From NCBI RefSeq assembly GCF_030915385.1, contig NZ_CP133268.1, positions 248,001-312,000 on the forward strand: DNA of 64,000 nucleotides, read 5' to 3'. The translations under genes were made by a program, and so were the position numbers. Source of the DNA: Neobacillus sp. PS3-12 (lineage in GTDB: Bacteria; Bacillota; Bacilli; Bacillales; Cytobacillaceae). The notes under the pieces were generated by a model that saw only the letters and a list, made by a program, of their open reading frames with translations, was not told the DNA's origin and did not search any database. Positions 47,756-57,604 of the stretch are shown one piece after another. Numbering within the stretch: position 1 is the first letter of the stretch; every line of letters begins with the position of its first letter.

Positions 47756-49933
47756 TTATCGTTTACTACTAGCAACCGTATCTAGTTCATACTCGGCTTG
47801 AAGTTTGCTTGAATTTCGAGTGATCCAGGCAGATCTCTGAGAACCCATCGTCAACTTCCAACCCGGCTCAATCAAGTAAGACGTGCGCGGGGATTCGACC
47901 AAAGCTGGACCTTCAATCACAGAACCGACCGGGATAGCATCCGCTTCGTAAACTTTAGTCAACATCGGATTCTCAAAGCCTACAAAGTAACAGTTGCGCT
48001 CTCTAACAGGTACTGCTTGATTACCATTTTCCTGTAGTTCTTTTTCAAATTGAATGGATTCAAGTTCAACATAGGATATCACTCGAATCGTGTTGATACG
48101 GATTCCGGCTTCTGGAGATTGGCTTCCTTCTCCAAACCGCTCACCATAGTTATTACTAAAAGCAGCAATCAGGGTAAACACATCTTCTACATTTGTAATC
48201 CGGTTAGTTGGACAAATCACTGATGTCTCGGTAAGCTGATTTCCATAGCGCATATCAAGCTCCAAGCGGAATTGAATATCTTTTTCCAGCTTGCCCTGAC
48301 GCATCAGATCCTCCCTTCCAGCACCTTCTAGTTCAACGACTATCGAATTAAAGGCATCATAGTCGCTGAAAAGCCTCCGGTTGTTAGAATCATAGATATT
48401 TAGAAACACATTCTTTTCGTGAATATGAAGTTGGTTCATAATCCCCGCTCCAAGTGCCGAGAAAATCGGGCTGAATGGAGGGACAAAAATCCGCTCAATA
48501 TCTAGTTCATTGGCAATCCCACAACTATGCAAAGGTCCGTTTCCTCCATAGGCCAAGAGGGTAAAATTTTTCGGATTATATCCTTTTACTCCAAGTTCCT
48601 GGGCGATGGCGAAGGCCATGTTGCTATCTACCTTCTGCTTGATTTGGAGAGCTGCCTCCACAATGGAAATGTCGAGTTCATCACAGATATTCTCACGAAT
48701 TGCAAATTCTGCACGTTTCCGATTCAGTTTAATGCTTCCTTCCGCATAATAATCCGGATCTAGATAACCTAATATGAGATCGGCATCGGTCACCGTTGGA
48801 TTTACTCCCCCACGGTCATAGCAGGCTGGCCCTGGATCAGATCCCGCACTTTGCGGCCCCACCTCAATCGTATTAAACATCTGGTCATAGCGGGCGATCG
48901 ATCCTCCGCCTGCTCCTATAATTTTTAGATGTAACATAGGATGATTGACCAACCATCTATCAATCGTCGGGTTGAAATCATAGAAGCGAATTCCGCCGCC
49001 CACGGCCAAACCGATATCGCAGCTCGTTCCACCGATGTCCATGGCGATTAATTTACCGGTATTAAATTGTTCTGCTACATACTCGGTGGCATTAATTCCT
49101 GAAGTTGGACCCGAGTGAATCGTCTGGAGTGCATGGGTTGAATTCAACTGGGCCATCCCGCCAGTATTGTGTACCACGAGCATTGGCTTGGTGTAACCGT
49201 ATTCCTTTAATGTCATTTCCAATGAACTTAGCGCATGATACATCTGGCCATGTAAATAGGCATCAAGGATAACAGAATTGGCTCGACCGTATTCTCCCTT
49301 GCGTCCAACTACCTGATGGGAAAGGATGACCGGCATGGATCCCAGCATATGAGATGGATATTCTTCAATAATAATTTCCTCGACTCTTTTTTCATGAACT
49401 GGATTGACAACCGAATTCAGGAGATTGACCACAAATGCTTGTGCACCACGGTCAACCAGTAAACGAATTTGACGGCGCAACTGCTCTTCATCAAGGGGCA
49501 TGACCACCTTCCCTTTAAAGTCGACCCGCTCACGGACCCCAGCGATCATCCGGATTGGTACCAACGGTTCTGGACGTCTTGCAGCAGCGAGATCTTGCTG
49601 CTCCAGTGGCGCAATACCCTCTCCATATCCGCGTCCGCGACTTAACGGAACTGAATGCTCGTACCCTGCTGTAATTAGAAGTCCTACCGCTGGACCTTTC
49701 CGCTCGATCAATGCATTGGTTCCCAATGTGGTTGCATAACGGACGGAGTCCACCTGAGAGAGCACGTCCCTTACATCGAGATCAAGCTTACGGGAGCCTT
49801 GTTCTAGTGCATCCATAAATCCCATAGCTAAATTATGGTGTGTAGTCAATGCCTTGGTCTCCAAATAGTGGTCATCCCAGACAAGAAAACAATCAGTAAA
49901 GGTTCCTCCGATATCTACACTTATTCGCTTCAT
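47756..49933 (-). CDS. HyuA/AcxA-type subunit of ATP-dependent ketone carboxylase (Apc3-like)
   Basis: The 725-residue hydantoinase-A/oxoprolinase-A family subunit begins MKRISVDIGGTFTDCFLVWD (first phosphate loop). It has IAMDIGGTSCDIGLAVGGGI (second phosphate loop) and GSDPGPACYDRGGVNPTVTD, ending in a long C-terminal domain. The ASKHA-type fold uses ATP to phosphorylate the carbonyl/enol substrate or bicarbonate. A second HyuA paralogue is two genes upstream, which is the arrangement in acetophenone carboxylase. It starts 4 bp after the small zinc subunit. GGGGG ribosome site. Confidence 0.88.
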   Translation of the reverse strand: MKRISVDIGGTFTDCFLVWDDHYLETKALTTHHNLAMGFMDALEQGSRKLDLDVRDVLSQVDSVRYATTLGTNALIERKGPAVGLLITAGYEHSVPLSRGRGYGEGIAPLEQQDLAAARRPEPLVPIRMIAGVRERVDFKGKVVMPLDEEQLRRQIRLLVDRGAQAFVVNLLNSVVNPVHEKRVEEIIIEEYPSHMLGSMPVILSHQVVGRKGEYGRANSVILDAYLHGQMYHALSSLEMTLKEYGYTKPMLVVHNTGGMAQLNSTHALQTIHSGPTSGINATEYVAEQFNTGKLIAMDIGGTSCDIGLAVGGGIRFYDFNPTIDRWLVNHPMLHLKIIGAGGGSIARYDQMFNTIEVGPQSAGSDPGPACYDRGGVNPTVTDADLILGYLDPDYYAEGSIKLNRKRAEFAIRENICDELDISIVEAALQIKQKVDSNMAFAIAQELGVKGYNPKNFTLLAYGGNGPLHSCGIANELDIERIFVPPFSPIFSALGAGIMNQLHIHEKNVFLNIYDSNNRRLFSDYDAFNSIVVELEGAGREDLMRQGKLEKDIQFRLELDMRYGNQLTETSVICPTNRITNVEDVFTLIAAFSNNYGERFGEGSQSPEAGIRINTIRVISYVELESIQFEKELQENGNQAVPVRERNCYFVGFENPMLTKVYEADAIPVGSVIEGPALVESPRTSYLIEPGWKLTMGSQRSAWITRNSSKLQAEYELDTVASSKR

Positions 49934-49937
49934 TTCC

Positions 49938-50285
49938 TTACCCCCTTCTCTTTACCAGATACCGTTTTTTCATGGCATCAATGTCAAATTCCATGTCATG
50001 AAGCGGCGGATGCCCTGGCGGTAAATAATCGACTTCCACCATGGTTGCACACTCTGGGCAATAATACTCCACAATCTGTACCCAAGTAGGATCCGGTGCA
50101 AACGTATATTCATACAAATCTGTGTCCAAAATCGGACGGTGAATTTCCCGTGGATCCCTTGCATGTACCAGCAATCCTTCCTTGTAGTTGCTTCGTGCCG
50201 ATCCGATTACATGATTACACTTTCGGCAGCACCACGTTTCATCTTCTAAGTTGATTTCTAAATATTCAGTCATCTCTATCTTCAT
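49938..50285 (-). CDS. Acetone-carboxylase gamma-type small zinc subunit (Apc2-like)
   Basis: The 115-residue product is a small protein with two CxxC pairs, WCCRKCNHVIG (about 18-23) and YYCPECATMVEVD (about 80-83), a likely zinc ribbon. The segment ARDPREIHRPILD is characteristic of the acetone-carboxylase gamma subunit family. It lies between the two HyuA-type genes, as in the apc operon. GGAGG ribosome site; 5 bp from the previous gene once its frameshift is corrected. Confidence 0.85.
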   Translation of the reverse strand: MKIEMTEYLEINLEDETWCCRKCNHVIGSARSNYKEGLLVHARDPREIHRPILDTDLYEYTFAPDPTWVQIVEYYCPECATMVEVDYLPPGHPPLHDMEFDIDAMKKRYLVKRRG

Positions 50286-50290
50286 TCAGG

Positions 50291-52223
50291 CTACCTCCTC
50301 TCATCGCGCATAAATATGTCTTTGTTTTCATTTATGTTAAATGTCCACCCTTCCAATACACGGCAACTGAAGAGTTGGTCTTCAATTAATGCTGGTCCAG
50401 GATCCCATTGCACCGGGAGCCATATCTTCAAATCTGTAAACCGGGACATCCTTCCACTCACCATATGGTTGCAGAATCCGTTGGTGGCGAGCCGGTTTTG
50501 GTTTAACTTCCGTAAGAGCTATTTTCTTTTCTAAGTTATAGTGAGCTATCGGTTTGATTACCTTTAAATTGACCTGTCCATTAATCCCCTCAAATCCTTT
50601 TGGAAGCTCTCCGTTTTCAGCTAGCCGAATAACTTCTACTTCACCTCTTCGGTCTAAACTGAGATAGGTTTCAACCTGACACTCGGAAATGTTAAAGCCC
50701 TCTGAAAACATATCCCGTTCTGCCCGATTTTTTAATTGATTAATTTTTTCTAAGAGTGTTTCCTGATTCAACTCTTTCAAACTCGCCTGGTATTCATGAG
50801 CAATATCACTAAAGCTAATACCAAAAGCGCTAAATATTGCTGCCAATCGGGGAACTACTATGTCATCCATTTTTGCTGCACCCGCAACTCCACACGCACT
50901 CATTGGTCCTGCACCACCAAAGGCAAGTAGAGTGGCTTTATCTGCTTGATCCTGATAAATGGCAAGACCTTCGGCAATTTTTTGTTCGTACGCTTTTTCC
51001 ATGGCAAGTAAGGCCTCATTCAGGCTTACCCCAAGCGGTTCAGCGATTTTTTCCTCGATAGCAGCACTTGCTCTGGATTCGTCCAGCATCATGCTTCCAC
51101 CGAGATAGGTGCGAGAGTCCAGAATTCCCATTAAAAGATAGGCGTCCGTAATGGTTGGTTGCTGGCCTCCTCGTCCAAAACAAGCAGGGCCTGGTGCTGC
51201 CCCAACGCTCTCCGGTCCGACAATCACTTTCCCGTTCTCCACGCGGAAAATAGAGCTTCCTCCCGCACCAACACTGATCAAATCACTCAATCGGAAGGAG
51301 GTTGGAATTCCTTCAATTTCTCCATGAATTTTTTCAAGAATATTCTCCTCTTTAACAAGACCGATATCCGATGTGGTTCCCCCTATATCAAGGGTTAACA
51401 GGGCTGGGATTTTATAATGTGCTGCAAGTGCCTTAGTCCCCTCCATTCCCCCTCGTGGACCCGATCCATATGTTTTGATAGCAGTGGTTTTGGCCACCCG
51501 CGCTGAATTTCCATCATTATGGAAAATGAGCAGAGGATTTTTGGTACGATACTCGCGCAAAACATTTTCTGCATTATAGAGGAATCGTTCCATTCCAGGA
51601 TGTAGGAAAGAGTTGATCAGGGCTCCCCATGTCCTTTTTGCGTCATCCTGATCTTCTATAATTTCATGGGAGAAAAGAACAGGAACCGCTCCCAACAAGT
51701 GACGAGGATACTTGCGCAGTATTATATTGCGAATCCTCGTCTCATCTTCCACCATGGTAGGCCCGCCTATACTAACGACAAGACGGTTGGCTCCTTGAGA
51801 TAACAAACGGTTTATCGTCTCCACTACCTTTAATTCCAATTTGCTTTGCTCTTCGTTTACATTGATTCCCGCGAATCGGTCTTCTACCATGGCTGAGAAC
51901 ATTTCCTTTTCTTCCATACCTTCCAAAAGGAAATTTGGATCCACACCCTCACGCAAAATCAAGCCTAGACGAGATCCTTTTTTCTGTACAATAGCATTGG
52001 TTCCTGCTGTTGTGGAATAACGGATATAGTCCGTTTCTCCCAACAGTTTTTGCAGGTTTTCTTGACCATACAATTCCTTTGAACCCGCTTTCAAAACTTC
52101 AATAAAACATTTGGTTAAATCAAATGGTGTTGTCAATGTCTTAGTGCGGAAAACTTGTTCCTCATCTATAACACAAACATCTGTGAAGGTTCCGCCATTG
52201 TCGATGTTAATTAATAGACCCAC
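50291..52223 (-). pseudogene. Second HyuA-type subunit of ketone carboxylase (Apc1-like), C-terminal frameshift
   Basis: The frame from 52223 begins MGLLINIDNGGTFTDVCVID (phosphate loop) and has LTLDIGGTTSDIGLVKEENI and AAPGPACFGRGGQQPTITDA. It stops early at 50382 after APGAMGSWTSIN. Dropping one base near 50398 continues GPALIEDQLFSCRVLEGWTF and ends at TAG 50291, the normal HyuA ending, for 643 residues (about 70 kDa). It is first in the operon, behind an exact sigma-54 promoter. The IDNGG variant of the usual DxGGT start, in both phosphate loops' context, keeps the glycines. Probably active if the indel is an error. Confidence 0.85.
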
Positions 52224-52321
52224 ATTTAATTCTCCTTTCCTTACCTGGTTTTCTTGGACTGAATGAGTTTGGTGCTTACTATCTCCTGATCCCCCCTTAT
52301 GGCCGTCTATGCTCTTTTATA

Positions 52322-52339
52322 TTGCAAAAATCGTGCCAA
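52322..52339 (-). promoter_or_regulatory. Sigma-54 (SigL) promoter of the carboxylase operon
   Basis: On the minus strand, TTGGCAC-GATTT-TTGCAA matches the -24/-12 consensus TGGCAC-N5-TTGCA exactly. It lies about 100 bp before the first carboxylase gene. Confidence 0.85.
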
Positions 52340-52446
52340 CCTCGAATCTAAAGGGGAAATAGAGATGAAATAAGGTAAATCGGGAATAAAGCTTAATCAA
52401 TCACTCGCTTCCTTCTATAAACCATAAGGTATTCATTCGTAGGTAA

Positions 52447-52491
52447 GTGACAAATGTGACAAATGTTAAATAAAAATGTTACACATGTGAA
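52447..52491. promoter_or_regulatory. Upstream activator site cluster of carboxylase operon
   Basis: Two tandem 9-mers GTGACAAAT (52447-52464) are followed by TGTTACACATGTGAA (52477-52491). The 15-mer recurs exactly at 60061-60075. Lying 110-170 bp upstream of the sigma-54 promoter, it fits an enhancer for the activator at 60.1-62.1 kb. Confidence 0.7.
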
Positions 52492-52520
52492 AATTTTTAC
52501 TAATGTGACATAACTAAATA

Positions 52521-53062
52521 ACCAATTGATCCACTTCCAGTCTAATATTCTATGTATTCACACTAAAAGGTATCGCACCCATAAGTAAAGGCAGGAGAGA
52601 CCTGAACATTTTAAAAAGAGTATACCAATCTGTACTTAGAAAAGCTTAGGGACAATGATGTGGGTACGTTATTGAATGGGGGAACTAGTTTTCATCGTTT
52701 TGCCCATGAGAAAAGGTGTTAATATCTAGATCCGTAATATATGAGGCTAAAAAGATACTAGTTAATAATTAACATATCCATTTTTGTTCTACCTCGGCTA
52801 TAGATGTTGCTGAACTGGTTAAACAGGATATAATATTCTCCTGTTCTATAGCATTTTCAACTAACACAACATACCCACCAGATCGTCATATGTATTCATT
52901 TTAGCGAAGTAAACCTGCATTCGTCGGTGTATCTTCTTTATACTATGGAAAAAATCGGTCCAAATCGTTATTCGTTCTCGGTAGATAATCGTTAGTCATA
53001 GTAAGAAAATAACCCGTTCCAACAGCTGCTTGAATAACGATAAAGAAGCATTAGCAGTGAAG
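52521..53062. other. Gap without recognisable gene
   Basis: About 540 bp of AT-rich DNA between the activator sites and an IS remnant. Short broken frames only; nothing supported. Confidence 0.4.
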
Positions 53063-53280
53063 TGAACCCCCTAAGTTGGACTCTTAGGGGTTTTTTTATG
53101 TATGGTTAAATTTTCAAATGAATTTAGGGAAAAAGTTGTTTTAGAGTATTTGTCAGGGGGAGGAGGATCAAAATTATTAGCAAAGAAATATGGTATTGGT
53201 AGCCATCAAACGATTCTAGATTGGGTGAACCGATATCAAAAATATGGGGATAAAGCGTTCAATGTTTGTAGTAATAAGGA
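53063..53280 (+). mobile_element. IS3-family element, left end and truncated orfA
   Basis: A left-end hairpin (CCCCTAAG / CTTAGGGG then seven T, 53068-53097) follows TGAACCCC. It is followed at 53102 by an orfA start reading MVKFSNEFREKVVLEYLSGG then AKKYGIGSHQTILDWVNRYQ, the HTH of IS150-type transposases. Similarity ends near 53265 and the frame runs into unrelated DNA, stopping at 53359. A non-functional remnant. Confidence 0.75.
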
Positions 53281-53305
53281 ATTTTATGATGGTAGTGTAA
53301 ACGGG

Positions 53306-53363
53306 CACACTATTTCAGACTCTCTTTTTCACATTAATCCGGAAAAATATCTGAAATAATGTG
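53306..53363. repeat. Inverted repeat pair abutting the IS remnant
   Basis: CACACTATTTCAG (53306-53318) and CTGAAATAATGTG (53351-53363) are inverted copies with one mismatch, 32 bp apart. They may be the end of a second element or a short MITE. Confidence 0.4.
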
Positions 53364-53448
53364 CTTATTTTTTTACTTTATTTCAGAATGTGCAAAATCT
53401 CTTTCAAATTACTTCAGTTGAATAATAGAGAAGAGTAAATAAAAACCC

Positions 53449-53709
53449 CTATAAAGGGGCTCCAACCTGAATATAATCATTTATATTTATCCGGATCTTG
53501 TAAACTTCTTGTGAATGAAGGACGAAAATTGTATCATTCTCCAGCGTTACGAACCAATCTAAATCTTTCTCTAAGTAGGCAGTAAAATATCTATTTTGAA
53601 TTCGCAACTCAAATGTGTAACCTTGGTCAATCCAAAAGGATGTTTGGCCAATCCAAACTCTCCACTCCTGATCCCGATGATCAAAAACTAAGATTCCTCT
53701 CTTAATCAC
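53449..53709 (-). CDS. DUF5348-like small protein of a transposon
   Basis: The 86-residue product has a GTG start overlapping the stop of the ATPase fragment (GTGA). The pattern GILVFDHRDQEWRVWIGQTS plus DLDWFVTLEN resembles DUF5348 proteins, small accessory genes found beside Tn7/Tn5053-type AAA+ ATPases in Bacillus. Function unknown. Probably a leftover from a lost transposon. Confidence 0.55.
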   Translation of the reverse strand: MIKRGILVFDHRDQEWRVWIGQTSFWIDQGYTFELRIQNRYFTAYLEKDLDWFVTLENDTIFVLHSQEVYKIRININDYIQVGAPL

Positions 53710-53886
53710 AGTCTGCTGTCCTCTATGGCTAATCTTACGATTTCTTCATCAATCTGTTCTTTCTTTACCTGAAAACCAAATAATAAGCTATTCACCGTTA
53801 ATGTATTGATAACACGAGGCCAGCCTTGGGATCGTAATGCAATAGGATTTATGCGCTCCTGTCCGATTTGGTAATAACCCCACTCA
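53706..53886 (-). pseudogene. Transposition AAA+ ATPase (TniB/ExeA-like), C-terminal fragment
   Basis: A minus frame without a start reads GYYQIGQERINPIALRSQGW, PRVINTLTVNSLLFGFQ and QIDEEIVRLAIEDSRL then stop. This is the end of TniB/ExeA-type ATPases (sensor-2 and lid region). Walker motifs are lost. Confidence 0.7.
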
Positions 53887-53923
53887 GACTTTCACCTACT
53901 GCCTTTACGGCATCCTCTTTTTA

Positions 53924-54181
53924 TTACCCTTCTTTTTGTATAAATTCAGAAAGGAAAGAAATCGCATTTTCTTCATCATCACCATCAGCAATAATGTTGA
54001 TTTCAGTTCCTGGACTTACAGCCTGGCTCATTAGTCCCATAATACTTTTTGCATTTACTTTTTTTCCGTCTTTCTCAAGAAGAATTTCCGAAGAAAAGCG
54101 GTTTGCTTCCTGAACGAAAAGCGCAGCAGGACGCGCCTGAAGCCCTGTTTTTAATTTTACCTCCACTTGTTTTATTAGCAT
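53924..54181 (-). CDS. crh: Crh, catabolite-repression HPr-like protein
   Basis: The start is at ATG 54181, 8 nt after GGAGG. The 85-residue HPr fold has LKTGLQARPAALFVQEANRF with Gln 15 in place of the phosphotransfer His 15, the hallmark of Crh, and Ser 46 in NAKSIMGLMS, the HPr-kinase site. It cannot serve in sugar PTS transfer. When phosphorylated on Ser 46 it co-represses with CcpA. In B. subtilis crh ends the yvcI-yvcJ-yvcK-yvcL operon; here it stands alone among transposon debris, so it may be a second copy. Confidence 0.92.
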   Translation of the reverse strand: MLIKQVEVKLKTGLQARPAALFVQEANRFSSEILLEKDGKKVNAKSIMGLMSQAVSPGTEINIIADGDDEENAISFLSEFIQKEG

Positions 54182-54411
54182 CACACAAACCTCCTTAAAA
54201 GTTTAGTCTCCATTTTTCGGAGCAATTTCCCGGCTCGCAATTTTTTAGTAATTTCATTATTTTTTTGTAGGCAGTGGTTAGTTCCTTGCTTGCGAACACA
54301 CCACCTTATACCCTTACTGCTGATTTCTTTATGGTAACGTAAGTAGTTTACAAAATCGATAATTTACCAGATATTATCTATCTCCTAAAGACTCTTTAGT
54401 TTCTTATTTTT

Positions 54412-54585
54412 CTAAAAGGAGGGGGGAGTAACAATCTTTTCCCAATTTCTTAGCCACTGGTTCTGGTAGTTATCCTCAATAACTTTAACCAATTCCTCAA
54501 TAATATCGTTTAGCTTAATCTGGCTAGTATCTTTTCCAAGAATAAAAGAAGTTTTACACATCAAAATTTCTTCATACTCACTCAC
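54412..54585 (-). CDS. Small hypothetical protein
   Basis: The start is put at GTG 54585, 7 nt after GGAGG, giving 57 residues: one long amphipathic helix (IIEELVKVIEDNYQNQWLRN) and a short tail. No family recognised. It stands alone. Confidence 0.4.
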   Translation of the reverse strand: MSEYEEILMCKTSFILGKDTSQIKLNDIIEELVKVIEDNYQNQWLRNWEKIVTPPSF

Positions 54586-54615
54586 AGAAAGGCCTCCGTT
54601 CTTAATTATATACAC

Positions 54616-54913
54616 GAAATTACCGTACCTAACGTCTAACGTTCATTGATTATTGGATTTACATTATGAAAAGTAATATTAAAATTGTGATTTAAAAAGT
54701 TCTCTTAAATTCCTAGTCTTTGTGAATCGAGATTAACAAACTTACTATGGTGGAGAAGCCTCCCTTATGATTGCGTGATTTCAAGAAACAAATCCCCTGT
54801 CTGAATAGAAATTACCATTATCCTTTTCGAAAGTTAGGGAGGAAATCATAAACTATCACCTTTCTTTAAGAAACCACAAACATACTATTTACTATTAAAA
54901 GTACCTTGTTCTT
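54616..54913. other. Gap, no gene recognised
   Basis: About 300 bp of AT-rich DNA downstream of fadF; no clear terminator or gene. Confidence 0.4.
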
Positions 54914-56998
54914 TTAAATTAACGATTTTTCAAGGATTTCCACCACATCTAATGTTTGAACTTTATCTTCAACTTCCTTTGCTTTCATTCCATCGCTGAT
55001 CATCGTTAAACAATATGGACAGCCTGTACTAATCATCGTTCCATTCGTTTCAAGAAGCTGCTCTGTTCTTGCCACATTGATGCGGGTACCGGTATTTTCC
55101 TCCATCCACATAAGTCCCCCGCCGGCACCACAGCACATGGCAGTTTCACGTTTCCGTTCGGGTTCTTTAAGTTTGACCCCGGGGATGGATTTTAAGATTT
55201 CACGAGGCGCATCATACACATTGTTGTACCTCCCTAAATAACAGGAATCGTGGTACGTAATCGTTTCATCCACATGATTCTTTGGAGATAATTTTCCTTC
55301 TTTAATTAATTTTGCCAACAGTTCGGTATGGTGATAAACTTCTGCTTCTAAACCAAACTCAGGATACTCATTTTTTAGTGTGTTAAAAGCATGGGGATCG
55401 ATCGTTACAATTTTCTTAACACCATACTTTTTAAAGGTTTCAATATTGGCATTTGCTAACTCTTGGAATAAAAACTCATTTCCAATCCGCGTGCGGAGTA
55501 TCTCCGGAGTTCTTTTCTTCATTACCAAGGATCGCAAGCTTTACTCGGCCTTGTTCATCACTCGGGCGAAGGATTGGGAAATTTTTCGGCTTCGGTTATC
55601 ATAGGAGCCCATGGATCCAACAAAGAATAAGTATTCAAACTCTTCTTCTGCTTTTTTCAGTTCTTTTACGGTCAGGACCTTTACATCTTCTAACGCATCT
55701 CTCCAATTAGCCCGTTCCTTACGATTCATTCCCCATGGATTTCCCTGCCGTTCAATATTGGTAATCGCACACTGAGCATCTGGATTCATTCTTCCTTCTG
55801 TCAGAACAAGGTAACGGCGCAAATCAATGATTTTATCCACATGCTCGTTCATCACAGGGCATTGATCTTCACAGTTCCGGCATGTCGTACACGCCCATAT
55901 TTCTTCTTCGGTAATTACATCACCAATTAAACTAACATTTTCGATTGAGGCGGCTGCTTCTTGTGCACCGGCCATTCTGCTCGCTAATGCTAGTTGGTTC
56001 CCTCTTGTATGGTTAAAAGCAAATGCTGGCATCCACGGCGTTCTAGAGGTAACAGCGGCACCTTTTTCCGTTAAATGATCTCTCAATTTTAAAATTAAAT
56101 CCTTTGGTGAGAGCATTTTTCCTGTTCTCGTTGCCGGGCACATATTGGTGCATCGTCCACACTCTACACAGGCATATAGATCTAACAGCTGTTTTTGGTT
56201 AAAATCTTCTATTTTACTAACACCAAAAGTTTCCTGTGATTCATCTTCGAAATTAATCGTCGTTAGTTTGCCGACTTTATGGGTACGGCCTAACCAAACG
56301 TTTGCAATCCCAGCAATTAAATGAGCATGCTTTCCTTGTGGTACATACACTAAAAACCCTAGTAAAAATAAAAGATGTCCCCACCAAAAGACAAAGAATA
56401 GGGCACCGGCAACACTTTGCGGCAGCCAGTTAAATACGATGGAAACTAGCGAAGCAATTGGTTCCGCCCAACTAGGTTCATCCCCGAACCAAATTAGGTC
56501 CATCCCATTAGCCAATAACGTACATAACATAAGTCCAGTAAGAAAAAAATAAACAAGCCCAGCTTTAAATCCACGTTTTAAACGAACAAGTTTTTCAATG
56601 TAACGTCGGTAGAAGCCCCATGCTGTCGCGAATAAAATCATGAAGACAACAATTTCCTGAAAGAAAGTGAAATATGGATAAATGGAACCCAGTGGAAGAT
56701 GGGATCCCAGGGCAAGTCCTCTCCAAATGAGATCAATCGCTCCGAATTGAACAAGCAAGAATCCATAGAAATACATAACATGCATGGTTCCGCTCTTTTT
56801 ATCCTTCAAGAGCTTTTTTTGTCCCAATACATTTATGAGAATGGCATCGATTCTCTGTTTTGCTGTTCGATTAAATTCAGCCCTTTTTCCCAACTTGATA
56901 TACCGATAGCGGGTTTTAACCAGGGCTGCAAATAAGTAAACAGCATAGCCTGTAACTAATAGGAATAGAAGTATATTCAGAATTTGTAAAGTACTCAT
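54914..56998 (-). pseudogene. fadF: FadF-like EtfAB:quinone iron-sulfur reductase, two close frameshifts
   Basis: ATG 56998 follows AAGGAGAG. The first frame has an N-terminal five- or six-helix heme-type membrane domain (STLQILNILLFLLVTGYAVY on), then two Fe-S motifs, CVECGRCTNMCPATR and CTTCRNCEDQCPV. The second frame (55537-54914) has the CCG domains: TYHDSCYLGRYN and ETAMCCGAGGGLMW, then STGCPYCLTM. Two shifts at about 55535 and 55510 (one loss, one gain) restore 694 residues, near the B. subtilis length. It passes electrons from reduced EtfAB to the quinone pool, the partner needed by the beta-oxidation operon. Confidence 0.88.
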
Positions 56999-57210
56999 CC
57001 TAACTCTCCTTTTAGAATTTATCATTAATGGAATCTCATAACGAATCCAAAGACAAATTTTTTGTTAGTAACTAGTAAACAGTTACACTCTTAAACTCTT
57101 CTTTTTTTATTTAAATAAGCCCATCCCCTACCCATTAGTCACTAATGTAAAAAATGGGCAAATAGATCAGCCTTTATGATTCTGGAACTTTAAGTGTTTT
57201 AAAGATGCCT

Positions 57211-57594
57211 TTATGCGATTTTAATTTCAAAAAGACCTTTTACTTTCACTTCTCCACTTTCATTAATAGCTTCCGCTTCACAAACCAAGCGATCTGTAAG
57301 TTTATCGACAACGCTTCCTCTAACCGTTATCTGTTCCCCTGGTTTTGTCATCGCTTTAAATCGAACAGAAAACTTGACTAAATCGTCAATTGAAAACCAT
57401 TGACCGATAGCTTCCCCAATAAATCCCATAATCAGCATGCCATGTGCTATGACTCCGCCAAGGCCCGCTTCTTCCGCAAATGGCACAACCGTATGAATTG
57501 GATTAAAATCCCCCGATGCTCCAGCGTATCTAACTAATTGTGTATGAGTAATTTTTTCTTTTTTGATTGGTTCAAATCGAAAACCGATATTCAT
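57211..57594 (-). CDS. MaoC-like dehydratase, hydratase-2 half
   Basis: The start is at 57594, behind GGAGG. The 127-residue hot-dog protein has the catalytic Asp/His signature GDFNPIHTVVPFAEEAGLGG followed by VIAHGMLIMG. It probably hydrates an enoyl-CoA (R-specific) together with its upstream partner, whose gene it overlaps or abuts. Such two-gene pairs make a heterodimer equivalent to double-hot-dog hydratases. Confidence 0.88.
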   Translation of the reverse strand: MNIGFRFEPIKKEKITHTQLVRYAGASGDFNPIHTVVPFAEEAGLGGVIAHGMLIMGFIGEAIGQWFSIDDLVKFSVRFKAMTKPGEQITVRGSVVDKLTDRLVCEAEAINESGEVKVKGLFEIKIA

Positions 57595-57604
57595 CTTGAT
57601 CCTC

